Assembly (NCBI RefSeq): GCF_030124145.1
Contig: NZ_JASKMS010000020.1
Span: 1 to 64,000, forward strand
Direction: 5' to 3'
Length of the DNA: 64,000 bases
Source of the DNA: Streptomyces sp. 378
Lineage (GTDB): Bacteria; Actinomycetota; Actinomycetes; Streptomycetales; Streptomycetaceae
Shown here piece by piece: positions 34,645 through 43,639 of this stretch; position 1 is the stretch's first letter, and the number at the start of each line of letters is the position of its first letter. The notes beneath the pieces are model-generated. The model saw only the letters and a list, made by a program, of their open reading frames with translations. It did no database searches and had not been told where the DNA came from. The position numbers and the translations under genes are program-made.

Positions 34645-35510
34645 CGGACCGTGCGCTCGCCGTGGTCCGGGCCGGGGCCCTGACCACCGTGCAGGACACG
34701 GGCCGCCCGGGCCACGCCCACCTGGGTGTGCCCCGCTCCGGGGCCCTGGACCGGACCGCCGCCGACCTCGTCAACCGGCTCGTCGGCAATCCGCCCGGGG
34801 CGGCCGTGCTGGAGACGACCCTCGACGGCTGTGCCGTCCGCCCCCGTTCGAGCGTCACCGTGGCGGTCGCGGGCGCGCCCTGCCGGGTCACGGTGGACGG
34901 GCGGCCCGTCGCCTGGTGCGCACCGGTGCGGGTACCCGCCGGGGCGCTGCTGGACGTCGGACCCGCCGCCGCGGGCGTACGCGCCTACGTGGGGATCTGC
35001 GGTGGCATCGCGGTCGAGCCGGTGCTCGGCAGCCGGTCGACGGACCTGCTGTCGGGGCTCGGTCCGCCCCCGCTCGCGGACGGCGCGGTGCTGCCCCTGG
35101 GCCGGCCGACGGGCGGCCACGCGCGCGTGGACGTCGCCCCGCAGCCGGCGCCACCGGCCGAGCTGGTGCTGCGGGTGACACTCGGCCCGCGCGACGGCTG
35201 GTTCACACCGAAGGCCGTACACACCTTCGGCTCCCGCGCCTACCGGGTGTCCTCCGCGAGCAACCGCATCGGGCTGCGCACCGAGGGACCGGCCCTCGAG
35301 CGGGCCCGGCCGGGCGAACTCCCCAGCGAGGGCATGGTGCTGGGTGCCGTGCAGGTTCCGCCGGACGGCCTGCCGGTGGTGTTCCTGGCCGACCACCCGA
35401 CGACCGGGGGCTACCCGGTGATCGCCGTGGTCCGTGCCGCCGACCTTCCCGCCGCCGCTCAGGCGGTCCCCGGGACGCCGGTCCGCTTCGTGGCCGTGCG
35501 CCGCCGCTGA
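34641..35510 (+). CDS. pxpC: 5-oxoprolinase subunit C (KipA/biotin-dependent-carboxyltransferase-like)
   Basis: The 289-aa protein carries the PxpC/KipA signature TVQDTGRPGHAHLGVPRSGALD and the C-terminal SASNRIGLRTEGPAL. It is the last gene of the five-gene operon and meets the convergent SGNH-hydrolase gene 31 bases later. Together with pxpA and pxpB it makes glutamate available from cyclised glutamate. Confidence 0.94.
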   Translation: MTDRALAVVRAGALTTVQDTGRPGHAHLGVPRSGALDRTAADLVNRLVGNPPGAAVLETTLDGCAVRPRSSVTVAVAGAPCRVTVDGRPVAWCAPVRVPAGALLDVGPAAAGVRAYVGICGGIAVEPVLGSRSTDLLSGLGPPPLADGAVLPLGRPTGGHARVDVAPQPAPPAELVLRVTLGPRDGWFTPKAVHTFGSRAYRVSSASNRIGLRTEGPALERARPGELPSEGMVLGAVQVPPDGLPVVFLADHPTTGGYPVIAVVRAADLPAAAQAVPGTPVRFVAVRRR

Positions 35511-35541
35511 GGCCGGCACGCGGGTTCGCGGGACAGGCCCG

Positions 35542-36411
35542 TCAGGCCGCGTCCGCCTGCTCCGCGACCGGCAGCGCGGCGAGGGCGGCGGACACCGCGG
35601 CCGAGGCCCGCAGGTCGAGCCGGGTGCTCGTGCCCCGGGCGCGGTGCCGGAGCTCGTCGACGGCCAGGGTCAGGAGCTGGGGCAGCAGGTCGGTGCACCG
35701 GCGGGCCACCCAGCCGGTGCCGGCCGTGGCCAGCCACCTCAGGCGCGCCGCCTTCGTCGGGACGGGGCACTCGGCCTCGGCCGAGGGCGCCGGCCCCGTC
35801 GCGAGGCCGTGTTCCGCGAGGAGGGCGTGAAAACGCAGCGCGAGTTGCCGGTGCCCGCGTTCCCCGGGGTGCAGCCGGTCCGCGCTCCGCAGGGCACGGT
35901 CGGTGATCCAGTCGCCCTCGCACGCGTGCAGGTGCAGCGCCCCGTACCGCTCGGACAGCGCGTGCACCACCGTGTTCACCGCCCGCTGCCGCCGGGCCAG
36001 TGGGCCGGCCAGGGCCCACGGCAGACCGAGCATCGCCCCCGGGTCGGGCAGGCACGCGGTGAGCAGCACGGCGCCCTGCCCGGTGCAGGCCGCGTACACC
36101 TGGTCGAGCCGGGCGGCCACGGCCCGGATGTCGAAGGTGCAGCGCAGGGTGTCGTTGACGCCGACGACGACGGACACGAGGTCGGGCCTCAGCTCCAGCG
36201 CGGCGGGCAGCTGCCGCTCCAGCACGTCCCGGGTCCGCGACCCGCTCACCGCGAGGTTGGTGAAGTCGACCGGCCCTTCGGCGAGCCCGTGCGCGAGCAG
36301 CGCGGCCCAGCCGCGCCACACCCGGTCACCGACGGGATCACCCACGCCCTCGGTGAGCGAGTCACCGAGGGCCGCGAACCGCAAGACCCCCGCGCACCGC
36401 GGGGGTCTCAT
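35542..36411 (-). CDS. SGNH/GDSL-type hydrolase
   Basis: The 289-aa protein has the GDSL block AALGDSLTEGVGD with the nucleophile Ser, the oxyanion segment VVGVNDTLR and the catalytic pair in ADRLHPGERGH. It lacks a signal peptide. It could remove acyl groups from a lipid or glycan made by the two neighbouring glycosyltransferases. The ATG at 36411 overlaps the upstream stop by four bases. A perfect hairpin starts one base after this start codon (36384-36408). Confidence 0.88.
   Translation of the reverse strand: MRPPRCAGVLRFAALGDSLTEGVGDPVGDRVWRGWAALLAHGLAEGPVDFTNLAVSGSRTRDVLERQLPAALELRPDLVSVVVGVNDTLRCTFDIRAVAARLDQVYAACTGQGAVLLTACLPDPGAMLGLPWALAGPLARRQRAVNTVVHALSERYGALHLHACEGDWITDRALRSADRLHPGERGHRQLALRFHALLAEHGLATGPAPSAEAECPVPTKAARLRWLATAGTGWVARRCTDLLPQLLTLAVDELRHRARGTSTRLDLRASAAVSAALAALPVAEQADAA
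36384..36408. other. perfect 11-bp hairpin at the start of the SGNH gene
   Basis: AGACCCCCGCG (36384-36394) and CGCGGGGGTCT (36398-36408) pair fully around a 3-base loop. In the leftward mRNA it begins at the stop of the glycosyltransferase and right after the ATG of the SGNH gene. It may dampen or couple translation at the junction. Confidence 0.75.
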
Positions 36412-37604
36412 GCCACGCCCCCGGGGGCGTACGGCAGTGCCGGGCGCACCGGGACGGCCGCGTCGTGCGCGGCGAGGAACGCGTCGACCGCCGCGTTCCA
36501 CCCGAAGCACTCCGCACGCGCACGTGCCGCCTCGCGCCGGTCCGCCTCCCGGCGTTGCAGCAGGAGGTCCACGGCGTCCGCGAAGGCCTCACCGTGGTCC
36601 GCCGCGGCGGCTCCGGCGGAGCCGATCACCTCCGGCAGCGCGGACGACGCGCTCGCCACCACGGGCGTGCCGCAGGCCATGGCCTCCAGTGCGGCGAGCC
36701 CGAAGGTCTCGGCGGGCCCGGGTGCCAGGGCGAGGTCGGCGGAGGCCTGGAGCGCGCCCAGCAGCCCGGGGTCGGGGACGTGCCCGAGGAAGGTGACCGG
36801 CAGGCCGCTGACGCGCACCCGCTGTTCGAGCCGGGCGCGCAAGGGGCCGTCCCCGGCCACCACCAGCGCGGCCCGGCGACCACGCCGCCGCAGCGCCTCC
36901 AGGGCGTCCAGCGCCGTGCCGGGCCGCTTCTCCACGGACAGCCGCGAGCACATCACCAGCAGCGTCTCGTCCTCACGCGCGTGCCGGGCCCGTACCCCTG
37001 GGTCGCGCAGCGCCGGGTGCCGCTGCACCAGATCGACGCCGAGCGGGGCCCGGACGACGTTGCGGGCACCGATCCGCACGAACTCCCGCTCGGCGAACTC
37101 GGTGGTGCACACCACACGCGAGTAGGTGTGGGCCGTACGGACGTTGAGGGCGTCGGCGGCCCGCCGGGCGGCTTTCTCGGGCAGGCCCCAGGTGCGCAGC
37201 ACCCCGTCGGCCGTCTCGTGCGAGACCATCACGGCCGGGACCCGGGCGCGCCGCGCCCACTTGCCGGTCCACCGCAGGGTCGTCCGGTCGGACACCTCCA
37301 GCCGGTCCGGCGCGAGTTCCTCCAGGAGCCGGGCCACTCTCCGTTGATCGGTGAGGACGCGGTAGCCGCCGGTGCCGGGCAGCAGCGGCCCCGGGAGGGT
37401 GATCACCCTTCCCTGCTCGGTCTCGCGGTCGCTCATCCGTTCGCCGGGGATCACGAGGACGGGTTCGTGTCCCGCCGCCTTGATGCCTTTGCCGAGCTCG
37501 CGCAGCGCGGTGCGCAGACCGCCGGACGAGGGTGCGACGAAGTTGGCGAGCCGGACGATCCGCAGCGGCCGACGGCCGCTGTCGCCCGGGCGGGAGGCGC
37601 TCAT
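36408..37604 (-). CDS. glycosyltransferase family 4
   Basis: The 398-aa protein is a two-domain GT-B enzyme. The N-terminal domain shows FVAPSSGGLRTALRELG, and the C-terminal domain shows the donor motif GPAETFGLAALEAMACGTPVV with the nucleotide-sugar Glu residues. It resembles GDP-mannose-dependent enzymes that build mannosylated lipids. No membrane helix is seen, so it is probably peripheral. It overlaps both neighbours by four bases (SGNH downstream, second GT4 upstream), so the three genes form one unit. Confidence 0.9.
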   Translation of the reverse strand: MSASRPGDSGRRPLRIVRLANFVAPSSGGLRTALRELGKGIKAAGHEPVLVIPGERMSDRETEQGRVITLPGPLLPGTGGYRVLTDQRRVARLLEELAPDRLEVSDRTTLRWTGKWARRARVPAVMVSHETADGVLRTWGLPEKAARRAADALNVRTAHTYSRVVCTTEFAEREFVRIGARNVVRAPLGVDLVQRHPALRDPGVRARHAREDETLLVMCSRLSVEKRPGTALDALEALRRRGRRAALVVAGDGPLRARLEQRVRVSGLPVTFLGHVPDPGLLGALQASADLALAPGPAETFGLAALEAMACGTPVVASASSALPEVIGSAGAAAADHGEAFADAVDLLLQRREADRREAARARAECFGWNAAVDAFLAAHDAAVPVRPALPYAPGGVA

Positions 37605-38767
37605 GCCGCCACCGCCGTCCGGCGCCCGGCGAGCACGTGCGCGTAGTGCCCGATCAGCTGGTCGCCGACGGCCGCCCAGGTGCGGCCCTCGACCATGGCG
37701 CGTCCGGCGGCGCCGAAGGCGGCCCGCAGTCCGGGATCGGCGGCCAGGGACCGCACCGCGCCCCGTACGGCGCTCGCGTCGCGCGGCGGTACCAGCAGGC
37801 CGGTGCGCCCGTGGGCGACCAGGTCCAGCGGTCCGCCCGCGGCGGGCGCCACCACGGGCAGGCCGCTGGCCATGGCCTCCTGGACCGTCTGGCAGAAGGT
37901 CTCGAAGGGTCCGGTGTGGGCGAAGACGTCGAACGAGGCGAAGGCCCGGGCGAGGTCGTCACCGGTGCGCCGACCGAGGAAGACGGCGCCGGGCAGCGCC
38001 TGCTCCAGGCCGGGCCGGCTGGGGCCGTCGCCGACGATCACGACCCGGACGCCCTCCAGGCCGCAGGCACCGGCGAGGAGTTCGACCTGCTTCTCCGGGG
38101 CGAGCCGGCCGACGTAGCCGACGATCAGTTGGCCGTTCGGGGCGAGTTCGCGGCGCAGGATCTCGTCGCGCCGGTCGGGCCGGAACCGCTCGGTGTCGAC
38201 GCCCCGCGGCCACAGCCGGACCCGGGGGACTCGGTGGGCCTCCAGGTCGTGCAGGGCCGCGCTGGACGGGGCGAGGGTGAGGTCGGCGGCGCCGTGGACG
38301 GAGCGGATGCGCCGCCAGGCGGCGGCCTCTCCGGCCCCCATGTACGTACGGGCGTAGCCGGCCAGGTCGGTCTGGTACACGGCGACGGCGGGGATGCCGA
38401 GGCGGGCGGCTGCGGCCATGCCGCGCACGCCGAGGACGAAGGGGCTGGCGAGGTGGACGACATCGGCACGGTGCTCGACGAGGGTGGCGGCCAGACGGCG
38501 GCTGGGGAGGGCGACGCGGACCTGGGGGTAGCCGGGGAGCGGGAGGGAGGGGACGTGGACGACGGGGCACGGCGCGCAGGCGTCGGGCTCGTCGCCGGAC
38601 GCGGGCCCTCCCTGCTTGAGCGAAGCCGCGAGCTCGGGGGAGGGGGCCGGGGCGACGACGACGGGGGTGTGACCGCGATCGACGAGGTGCCGGGCGGTCT
38701 GGAGCGCGCAGTGGGCCACGCCGTTCACATCGGGGGGAAAGGATTCGGTCACGATGACGACACGCAT
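37601..38767 (-). CDS. glycosyltransferase family 4 (MgtA/PimB-like mannosyltransferase)
   Basis: The 388-aa protein starts VVIVTESFPPDVNGVAH, a hallmark of the MgtA/SQD1-like group of lipid glycosyltransferases. It carries GYVGRLAPEKQVELL and the donor motif HTGPFETFCQTVQEAMASGLPVV. MgtA of mycobacteria and corynebacteria adds mannose to a glucuronyl-diacylglycerol anchor, and a similar role is likely but unproven here. It is first in the GT4-GT4-SGNH operon; the 188 bases upstream hold no other gene. Confidence 0.9.
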   Translation of the reverse strand: MRVVIVTESFPPDVNGVAHCALQTARHLVDRGHTPVVVAPAPSPELAASLKQGGPASGDEPDACAPCPVVHVPSLPLPGYPQVRVALPSRRLAATLVEHRADVVHLASPFVLGVRGMAAAARLGIPAVAVYQTDLAGYARTYMGAGEAAAWRRIRSVHGAADLTLAPSSAALHDLEAHRVPRVRLWPRGVDTERFRPDRRDEILRRELAPNGQLIVGYVGRLAPEKQVELLAGACGLEGVRVVIVGDGPSRPGLEQALPGAVFLGRRTGDDLARAFASFDVFAHTGPFETFCQTVQEAMASGLPVVAPAAGGPLDLVAHGRTGLLVPPRDASAVRGAVRSLAADPGLRAAFGAAGRAMVEGRTWAAVGDQLIGHYAHVLAGRRTAVAA

Positions 38768-38955
38768 ACCGGTGTTGTCGCCGTGCCGGACGTGGCCGCG
38801 TCAACGTGGATCTTTCCGCACGTGGAACGTCCCATGAGCGTTCTGAGGTGCACCCCGCACAGGTCAGGTCGTGTCCACGCCCTCCTGACCCGCGAGTCGT
38901 CCCGTGTTCACCCGGGAGGCGCGAATCCGCCCGGGCCTCCCGTCGGGCAGGGGGG

Positions 38956-40374
38956 TCACACAGCGGTCTCCTCGGGACCGATGCGGCTGCGGACGGCCGT
39001 CTGGACCTCGGCCTCCTCGGCCGGGTCGGCGGCGAGCCGGCGCAGTCGCTCGACGACTCGGGTGTCTCCGGTCTCGGCGTGCCGGGCGGCGATCTCCCGG
39101 GTGGTCTCCTCACAGTCCCACAGGCATTCGACGGCGAAGCCGGTGGCGAAGGAGGGGTCGGTGGCGGCGAGGGCCCGGGCGGCCCGGCCGCGCAGATGGG
39201 AGGAGGCCGTCTCCCGGTACACATGGCGCAGGACGGGTGCAGCACAGGCGATGCCGAGCCGTCCGGTGCCGTCCACGAGGGTCCACAGGGTCGGCGCGTC
39301 GGGGCCTTCGCCCCGTACGGCCTCCCGTAGCGCCGTGAGGACGAGGTCGCGGTCCTGGACCCCGCCACGGCAGGCGAGGAGGCGTCCGGCCGCGGCGCCC
39401 AGCACGTCCGGCCGCCGGGCCCAGCCGCGCGCCCGGTCCACGGCCGCCAGTGAGCGCATCCGTTCGAAGGCGTCGACGGCGGCGTCCACGACCAGCGTCG
39501 AGCCGGTGGCCACGGCGCCCTCGATCAGATCGAGGGCCTCGGGATCGTTGCCGTCGGCGAGGTACCTGAGGGCCGTGCACCGGGCTCCGTCGGTGCCGTC
39601 CTTCGCCGCCCGGACGATCTCGGCCCGGTCCTCGGGCCCTGCCACGGCGCTGAGACAGCGGGCGGCCGGCACATGGAGGGCGGCACCCCGCTCGATGCCT
39701 TGCTGGGCCCACTCGAAGACGGCCTGCACGCTCCACCCCGGGCGGGGGCCGGACGGCCGCATCTGCCGCTGCCAGCGGTCGAAGCTGCCGGTTTCATGGG
39801 CGGCACGCACGCGCGTGGCGACGGATTCGCGCGGATCCTCCGCCCACAGGCGCCAGGGCCGGGGTTCGAAGGCGTCCCGGACGGTGGCGGCCAGCTCGGC
39901 GTCGCCCTCCGGATCGGCCGGGAACCGGGCGAGGACGGGTGCGGCGAGGGCGCGCAGCCCCGCGTCGTCGTCCCTGAGGGCCAGCTCGTCGAGGGCCCAG
40001 GCCCAATTGGAGCCGTGGGCGGCGTACCTGCGCAGCAGTTCGAGGGCGTCCCGCCTGCCGTAGGAGGCGAGGTGCCCGAGGACGGCCAGGGCGAGCCCGG
40101 TGCGGGACTCGTCGGTGTCGAGGACGTCCTCGGCGCAGAAGAGGTGGGCCTCGACCTCGTCCAGCTCGCCGTTCAGGTCGAGGTAGAGGCGGGCGTAGTA
40201 GAGGGAGCGGTTCTCCACCTGCCAGTCGTGGCGGGGATCGCGCAGCACACAGTGGTTCAGCGCCGCCAGCGCCTCGGGGCGCGGGGCGGTGAGCGCGTGC
40301 AGCGTGCCGTCGCCGCGGCCCCGCTGGAGCAGGCCGAGCAGCGTACCGCTGGGCGCTATGACCGGATCGAACAT
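38956..40374 (-). CDS. HEAT-repeat protein
   Basis: The 472-aa protein is mostly helical, with recurring units of 30-35 residues such as DGARCTALRYLADGNDPEALDLIEGA and SHLRGRAARALAATDPSFATGFA. This fits HEAT/ARM-type repeats. No enzyme motif or membrane segment is present. Such scaffolds bind protein partners. The start at 40374 (MFDPVIAPSG) has GAGG 9 bases before it; an in-frame GTG at 40389 is possible. A 19-codon ORF ends 45 bases upstream on the same strand. Confidence 0.8.
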   Translation of the reverse strand: MFDPVIAPSGTLLGLLQRGRGDGTLHALTAPRPEALAALNHCVLRDPRHDWQVENRSLYYARLYLDLNGELDEVEAHLFCAEDVLDTDESRTGLALAVLGHLASYGRRDALELLRRYAAHGSNWAWALDELALRDDDAGLRALAAPVLARFPADPEGDAELAATVRDAFEPRPWRLWAEDPRESVATRVRAAHETGSFDRWQRQMRPSGPRPGWSVQAVFEWAQQGIERGAALHVPAARCLSAVAGPEDRAEIVRAAKDGTDGARCTALRYLADGNDPEALDLIEGAVATGSTLVVDAAVDAFERMRSLAAVDRARGWARRPDVLGAAAGRLLACRGGVQDRDLVLTALREAVRGEGPDAPTLWTLVDGTGRLGIACAAPVLRHVYRETASSHLRGRAARALAATDPSFATGFAVECLWDCEETTREIAARHAETGDTRVVERLRRLAADPAEEAEVQTAVRSRIGPEETAV

Positions 40375-40419
40375 GGGAAACAGCCTCACATCAAGCGTCG
40401 ACGCAACCGGGGACGTGTA

Positions 40420-40479
40420 CTACCTGGCCGCGCGACAACACGTCGGAGTGCCCGCCGTTTCCTGCTTGCTGTAGACCAT
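40420..40479 (-). CDS. 19-aa Cys-Cys mini-ORF, possible leader peptide
   Basis: The frame reads MVYSKQETAGTPTCCRAAR and is preceded by GAGAGG and GAGGAAG. It ends 45 bases before the HEAT-repeat gene on the same strand. A Cys-Cys pair near the C-terminus resembles cysteine-sensing leader peptides of actinobacteria. It is too short for coding statistics, and no clear alternate hairpins were found. Confidence 0.35.
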   Translation of the reverse strand: MVYSKQETAGTPTCCRAAR

Positions 40480-40674
40480 CTTCCTCTGCCTCTCGTCGGT
40501 GGCCCTTGCGGACCGCGTCACGGCCCGCGCGGTGCGGCAACCCCTGCCCAACCATCACGTCCGTGAACCACGTCGTCATGATGACTCGGCACTCTCGTCC
40601 ACCGCGACCGAAATTTCGGCGGCCTTGTACCGCCTCCCCCGTTTTCCGTGTCGTGCCTGGTCAGGCCGGTCGGC

Positions 40675-41067
40675 TCAGTGTTCGCCGAAGAGTTCGAGCA
40701 CTTCGGTCCGCCCGAACATCCGGGCGGTGTCGACCGCCGAGGGTGTGCCGGCGGACGGGTCGGCCCCGCCTTCCAGGAGGACCTTGATCACGTCCGTCTC
40801 GCCCTTGAAGACCGCTCCGGCGAGCAGGGTCTGGCCCCGGTCGTTGATCCGGTCGGCCTCGGCGCCGCGCTCCAGCAGCGCCCGCACCGCGTCGGAGTGG
40901 CCGTGATAGGCGGCGAGCATCACGAGCGAGTCGCCGCGGTCGTTGGTGAGGTTGGCCGGAACACCCGCGTCGACGTACGCCACGAGAGCCTCGGCCTGTC
41001 CCCGCCGGGCCAGATCGAAGATCTTGGTCGCCAGCTCCACGACCTCGGGGTCGGGGACTTCGGTCAT
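40675..41067 (-). CDS. ankyrin-repeat protein
   Basis: The 130-aa protein is built of about three ankyrin repeats (RGDSLVMLAAYHGHSDAVRALL, then RGQTLLAGAVFKGETDVIKVLL, then a partial). It is a small cytoplasmic binding module. The start at 41067 follows GGAGAGG; the longer open frame to 41271 lacks codon bias. It is divergent from the 64-aa membrane protein. Confidence 0.88.
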   Translation of the reverse strand: MTEVPDPEVVELATKIFDLARRGQAEALVAYVDAGVPANLTNDRGDSLVMLAAYHGHSDAVRALLERGAEADRINDRGQTLLAGAVFKGETDVIKVLLEGGADPSAGTPSAVDTARMFGRTEVLELFGEH

Positions 41068-41363
41068 CGGCCGGACCGCCTCTCCACTACGCGTCTGCTC
41101 CGGGTGTACGCCTGCGAGGGCGCAGCCGTACGGGTGAATCGCCAGGGTACTGGCTCGCGCGGCACATGACCCGATGTGCCCGAGGTAAAGATCAGTACAG
41201 ACCCGGACAAGCGCAACAGTCCGGTCCCACCGAGCGCGGGGCCACTCCGCCGCATGGGAGAAATCGTCCAAATTTCACCCAGTTGCACCTTTTATCGTAT
41301 GGATACATCCTGTGAGCCTGGAAGTACTCATGGTGACTGTCCCCGCGAACCAGGAGATCCCCA

Positions 41364-41558
41364 ATGATCCTCTCCATCTCAGGCGTGGTCCTGCTCGGCA
41401 TCGTCGTCTTCATCTTCTTCCGCAAGGACGGACTGAAGGCCTCGCATGCCGTGGTCGCCATGCTGTTCGGCTTCTACCTGGCGAGCACGGCCATCGCCCC
41501 GAGCATCAAGGCGGGCGGCGAGAGCCTCGCGAGCCTCCTGGGCGGAATCAAGTTCTGA
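41364..41558 (+). CDS. 64-aa membrane protein, partner of the FtsK-like gene
   Basis: The protein has two predicted membrane helices (about 2-19 and 28-48) joined by a short charged turn (FRKDGLKAS). The ATG at 41364 has AGGAG 8 bases before it. It is 52 bases upstream of the FtsK-like gene and probably in the same transcript. The promoter region to the left is unusually AT-rich for this genome (41268-41310). I do not know a function; an anchor or regulator of the ATPase is the simplest idea. Confidence 0.8.
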   Translation: MILSISGVVLLGIVVFIFFRKDGLKASHAVVAMLFGFYLASTAIAPSIKAGGESLASLLGGIKF

Positions 41559-41610
41559 CGGCCCCGTTCCCCGTACGCATCCCGCCCGTACGCACCCACT
41601 GGAGGCAGTA

Positions 41611-43356
41611 GTGGCCCGGCGCCCCCTCCCCCGCATTCTGAGCAACGGCAGCGCGCAGCTCGCCCGGAGCCGGGAGCTGGCCCGGACGGCCGCCGACAGT
41701 GCCACCGACGTCCTCCACCCGCTGATCACGATCACGCGGGGGCTGCGCCGGCTGGCAGCGGCCGGGCGGCGCAGATGGACCGAGACCCCCAAGGAGCGAC
41801 GGGGGGCGCTGCTGTTCCTGGTGACCTCCGTGGTCCTGGTCGTGGCGCTGGTGCCGTACGGGCCGCTGCTCGCCGTCATCACCCTGATGGCGGCCGCGGC
41901 CTGGCAGGGCCGGGACCGGACCGCGGCGGCGTCCGACGGGCCCGACGAGTCGCAGAGCCAGCGGCTGAAGTCGCTGTACGAGGCTCTCGTACCGCACTTC
42001 TCCGCCGCCGAGGACCCTGAGCCGCTGTACTCCCACGGCGGCGCGTGGGACAAGGCCTTCCCCACCTACGCGTTCGACGGCGGCGGCCGGATCTCGCAGC
42101 TGGTGGTGCGCTACCCGGCGTACTTCACCGACGGCGAGGCCGAGGCCCGCGCCCGCATCGAGCACCTCCTCGCGGCCAAGTCGGGCCGGGGCCGCGAATA
42201 CCACTTCACGTGGGACGAGGAGGGCAACCAGTTGACGCTCGGCGTCCTCCTGCCGCTGCCCGTCGACATCACCGCCCAGCGTTTCGTCACCACCCCCGGC
42301 GAGACGGTCCTGGGCTTCACCGACCCCACCCAGGTCCAGCGCACCCTGCCCCTCACCCACGGGGAACGCCGCCGCGACGTGCCGCCGGTCGTCTGGCGCA
42401 CGGGCCCGCGCTCCACCGAGCCACACCTGCTGGCTCTCGGCCAGCCGGGCAGCGGCACCTCCACCCTGCTGCGGTCCATCGCCCTGCAGGCCCTGCAGCA
42501 CGGCGACGTGGTGATCATCGACGGCGGCGGCACCGGCGAGTACGCCTGCCTCACCGGCCGGGACGGCGTCCTGGCCGTCGAGGCCGGGCTCGCCGGGGTC
42601 ACGGCCAGCCTGGAATGGGCGGCGACCGAGACGGAGCGCCGCCTCATCGCCGCCAACCGCGCCCACCAGGCGGGCCACCCGCCGCCCGACGACACCAAGC
42701 GCCCGCTGTGGATCCTCCTCGACCGCCCCACGGCGTTCACCCATCTGGCCGCCGCGGACGGCCGCAAGGATCCGCAGTCGCTCCTCCAGGTCCCCCTCCG
42801 GCACGGCCGCCCGGCGAACGTGACGGTGGTCGTGGCCGACCAGCTGGACAGCATGGACGCCCTCAGCGAGCCGGTGCGCCGGCACACCCGCGCCCGCGTG
42901 GTCCTGGGCCCGGCGACGGCGGACCAGCTCGAGTCGGTGCTGGGCGCGCCCCCGCACACCACCCCCATCGACCAGCTCCCGCCCGGCCGCGGCTACGCCC
43001 GCCTGGGCACGGGCCCGGTCCACCGCCTCCAGGTCCCCGCCACCCCGAACCCCTACGACGACGCGACGCCCGACGCCCTGTGCCAGGCGGTCCTGGACCT
43101 CCTCCCGCCCCGGACGACTCCGGCGGACGGGGAGACGATCCCGGAGCAGGACCAGTCGGCGGGCGAACCGGAGCCGGTACCGACGGCAGGGCAACCGGAG
43201 CCGGGGGCGACGGCCGGCGAACCGGAGCCGGTGCCGGTGGCCGTCGGGCCCGTGGCGCCGGAAGCGAACCCCGGCCCGGTGCCGGTCCTCGGTCAGGACC
43301 CCCGGCCGCATCCGGCGCCGGTTCTGACGAAACCCTCGGAAGCGGATCGCTCGTAG
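41611..43356 (+). CDS. FtsK/SpoIIIE-like membrane ATPase with degenerate nucleotide site
   Basis: The 581-aa protein has one or two membrane helices (about 65-98) and a motor-like domain (about 245-500), then a low-complexity tail of repeated GEPEPVP units. Fold landmarks of FtsK are recognisable, including the late LPPGRGYARLG segment. The Walker A position, however, reads G277-QPGSGT-S284 with Thr283 in place of Lys, and the Walker B strand WILLDR has Arg372 where the catalytic Glu should be. ATP hydrolysis is therefore unlikely, and a structural or regulatory role similar to pseudo-ATPase domains of EccC is plausible. The GTG start follows GGAGG at 41601-41605. Confidence 0.8.
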   Translation: MARRPLPRILSNGSAQLARSRELARTAADSATDVLHPLITITRGLRRLAAAGRRRWTETPKERRGALLFLVTSVVLVVALVPYGPLLAVITLMAAAAWQGRDRTAAASDGPDESQSQRLKSLYEALVPHFSAAEDPEPLYSHGGAWDKAFPTYAFDGGGRISQLVVRYPAYFTDGEAEARARIEHLLAAKSGRGREYHFTWDEEGNQLTLGVLLPLPVDITAQRFVTTPGETVLGFTDPTQVQRTLPLTHGERRRDVPPVVWRTGPRSTEPHLLALGQPGSGTSTLLRSIALQALQHGDVVIIDGGGTGEYACLTGRDGVLAVEAGLAGVTASLEWAATETERRLIAANRAHQAGHPPPDDTKRPLWILLDRPTAFTHLAAADGRKDPQSLLQVPLRHGRPANVTVVVADQLDSMDALSEPVRRHTRARVVLGPATADQLESVLGAPPHTTPIDQLPPGRGYARLGTGPVHRLQVPATPNPYDDATPDALCQAVLDLLPPRTTPADGETIPEQDQSAGEPEPVPTAGQPEPGATAGEPEPVPVAVGPVAPEANPGPVPVLGQDPRPHPAPVLTKPSEADRS

Positions 43357-43443
43357 CCCACCGGGGCGCGGGCAATCCGCCACCCCGTCCTGCCCAGTGC
43401 CGCAGCAGGCGACGGTTCGTCCCGTCGCGACGTCCGGCACGCT

Positions 43444-43470
43444 CCCCGTGCTCGGCTTCGCTCGCACGGG
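43444..43470. terminator. weak hairpin between convergent genes
   Basis: CCCGTGC (43445-43451) pairs with GCACGGG (43464-43470) in the 283-base gap between the FtsK-like gene and the MocR gene. Nothing else of note is seen in this gap. Confidence 0.35.
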
Positions 43471-43639
43471 AGGGGCCCCACCGCCGCACCGGCCGAAAGC
43501 CCGAGTATGTCCCGTACGAGGCCTTCCGGCCGGGCCCGCCGAGAGCACGCACCGGACATCGCTCCTGCCGTAGGCACCCGCCTGCGACGTGGCGTCACCC
43601 CGTGCCGAAGACAACGGACAGACGTCGCCTGCCGCGGCA

